Assembly: GCA_046349915.1 (NCBI GenBank) | Contig: JAXMBL010000005.1 | Location: 372,001-436,000, forward strand | Reading direction: 5' to 3' | DNA from: CAIXSC01 sp046349915 | Lineage (GTDB): Bacteria > Planctomycetota > Planctomycetia > Pirellulales > Pirellulaceae | DNA: 64,000 nucleotides | Part shown: piece by piece, positions 62,994 to 64,000 of the stretch | Layout of the letters: each line of letters opens with the position of its first letter | Position numbering within the stretch: the first letter of the stretch is position 1 | The notes under the pieces: model-generated | Told to the model about the DNA's origin: nothing | What the model saw: only the letters and a program-made list of their open reading frames with translations | Databases searched by the model: none | Program-made: the position numbers and the translations under genes

Positions 62994-64000
62994 CTACTGC
63001 ACTTTGGTCGCACGCAACTCGCGAGCCGAACGTTCACCGTGTAGCGTGACGACGTACAGCCGATCTTTTCTCAGGAACTTTGGCGCCTCGGCGAGGACCG
63101 CGAGCCGCTCGCCATACCGCTGCTGCAATTCCGGCAGTTGACGACCGTGCACAATCACCACTCGATGTTCGTCCTCTTCCAAAAACTGATTCACGGGCAC
63201 AAAGGGTTTCGGCAGGTACGGCGAGGCGACCGTCGCGTCGGTCACCTGAGCGGTTGAGCTCAAACCGCCCGGGATGAAGGCTGATTGATCAAGCGTTAGC
63301 TCGCGAATGGGCCGTCGCCCATAAAACACCCAACTCGGTTCCAACCCACCAAGCGCAGCCACCTCGGCTTGCGAATCGAATTGGTCGATGGCCGCGAGCA
63401 ACCGATCGGCTTGCTGATACCGATCGACAACTTGGGGCGCCACGCCAAGCAGCAGGGTCGAGAAGGCTACGGCGGCCGTCGCGAACGCACCCGCCGCATA
63501 CTTGAATTGCTCTTGTCGCCACCACCACCAGGCGACCGCCGATCCCGCGATGGGCGCCAACCCCAACACGGCCAGCCATTCGGCCCCTGGCAGGAACCGG
63601 CGAGCGACCAAGGGGAGCGCGAACAAGAGCACAGCGCCGGTCAAGCCGAAGACGATCAAGGGAACTCGCGCCAGCCAGCGGCCGACCGCGATCCTCCCCT
63701 CGCTCCATCGCGCCACGAAGTCAGCGGTCAGCAGTGCCAAGGCTGGATAAGCGGGCGTCACGTAGCTGGGCAACTTGGTACGAGCGAGCGAGAAAACTCC
63801 GATCCAGACCCCAGCCCAGCAGAGAGCGAATACAACGCCACCGGCGTCGGCGCCCAGGAGTCGCCAGCGCCGTTTGAGGTCGACCGCCCAGGGGCTGGCG
63901 AACACGGACCAGGGAAAGAACCCGATACAGATCGCGACTGGGTAGAACCACGGGCCGCCTCGATGCCCCTCGAAGCTCTGCACCGCGCGAGCCACATTGT
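62994..64000 (-). CDS. ArnT-like glycosyltransferase (family 39), C-terminal part
   Basis: At least 335 residues, running off the right edge of the window, so the start is not visible; the GTG at 63995 falls inside the protein. The first visible residues NVARAVQSFEGHRGGPWFYP match the loop after the catalytic part of GT-C dolichol-phosphate-mannose or ArnT-type transferases. Several transmembrane helices follow (DAGGVVFALCWAGVWIGVFS, LPSYVTPAYPALALLTADFV, VPLIVFGLTGAVLLFALPLV, and further), then a soluble C-terminal domain of about 130 residues (PSWVFYGRRPIREL, RVVIVHGRQLPELQQRYGER). It transfers a sugar from a lipid carrier in the periplasm; acceptor unknown. Confidence 0.82.
   Translation of the reverse strand, partial: NVARAVQSFEGHRGGPWFYPVAICIGFFPWSVFASPWAVDLKRRWRLLGADAGGVVFALCWAGVWIGVFSLARTKLPSYVTPAYPALALLTADFVARWSEGRIAVGRWLARVPLIVFGLTGAVLLFALPLVARRFLPGAEWLAVLGLAPIAGSAVAWWWWRQEQFKYAAGAFATAAVAFSTLLLGVAPQVVDRYQQADRLLAAIDQFDSQAEVAALGGLEPSWVFYGRRPIRELTLDQSAFIPGGLSSTAQVTDATVASPYLPKPFVPVNQFLEEDEHRVVIVHGRQLPELQQRYGERLAVLAEAPKFLRKDRLYVVTLHGERSARELRATKVQ

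Overview
The window looks like a chromosome segment of a planctomycete, probably near the Pirellula group. The grounds are two pairs of PSCyt1/DUF1549/DUF1553 plus DUF1501 genes, a DUF1559 prepilin-like protein, a giant secreted protein with an LEPRxLL-like N-terminus, high G+C, short operons and many interspersed palindromic repeats. These are family-level recognitions made by reading; no database search was run.

Layout. 1-8360: the end of a Gfo/Idh/MocA oxidoreductase, an ABC-2 permease, acylphosphatase, a secreted CX4CH protein, ribokinase, and a 1077-residue exported protein made of six tandem Hcp-like domains. 8389-15535: a class I methyltransferase, then a three-gene minus-strand cassette of lower G+C (membrane-anchored UPF1-like SF1 helicase, coiled-coil membrane partner, winged-helix protein) packed against the 3' end of mnmE, with a broken XRE-type regulator beside it. 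15536-24110: the yidC-mnmE pair, three tandem metallophosphoesterases and an OmpR-type two-component system. 24484-30642: DUF1559 protein, Cys/His-rich secreted protein, queG, a lipoprotein, a TolC-like protein and a small protein. 31039: tRNA-Cys with a clear promoter. 31537-36077: first cytochrome/DUF1501 pair. 36346-48500: hemB, truB, Nudix, cysteine desulfurase, DUF2252, D-serine dehydratase-like enzyme, aconitase, the nth-dcd pair and a CAP protein. 49245-58486: enolase-superfamily enzyme, second cytochrome/DUF1501 pair and pyruvate carboxylase. 58453-64000: DUF2293 protein, ceramidase-like protein, ftsH and the C-terminal part of an ArnT-like glycosyltransferase.

Most of the sequence is housekeeping and ordinary planctomycete metabolism. 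The most notable items are (i) the single-chain six-domain Hcp-like protein, which matches the subunit number of the Hcp ring; (ii) the helicase cassette, whose helicase and partner share a hydrophobic segment followed by 11-residue coiled-coil repeats, suggesting a membrane-associated complex, possibly defensive; and (iii) two intergenic repeat systems: period-7 tandem repeats placed just after stop codons, and REPIN-like paired palindromes including a 132-bp unit in three copies and A/B chimeras.
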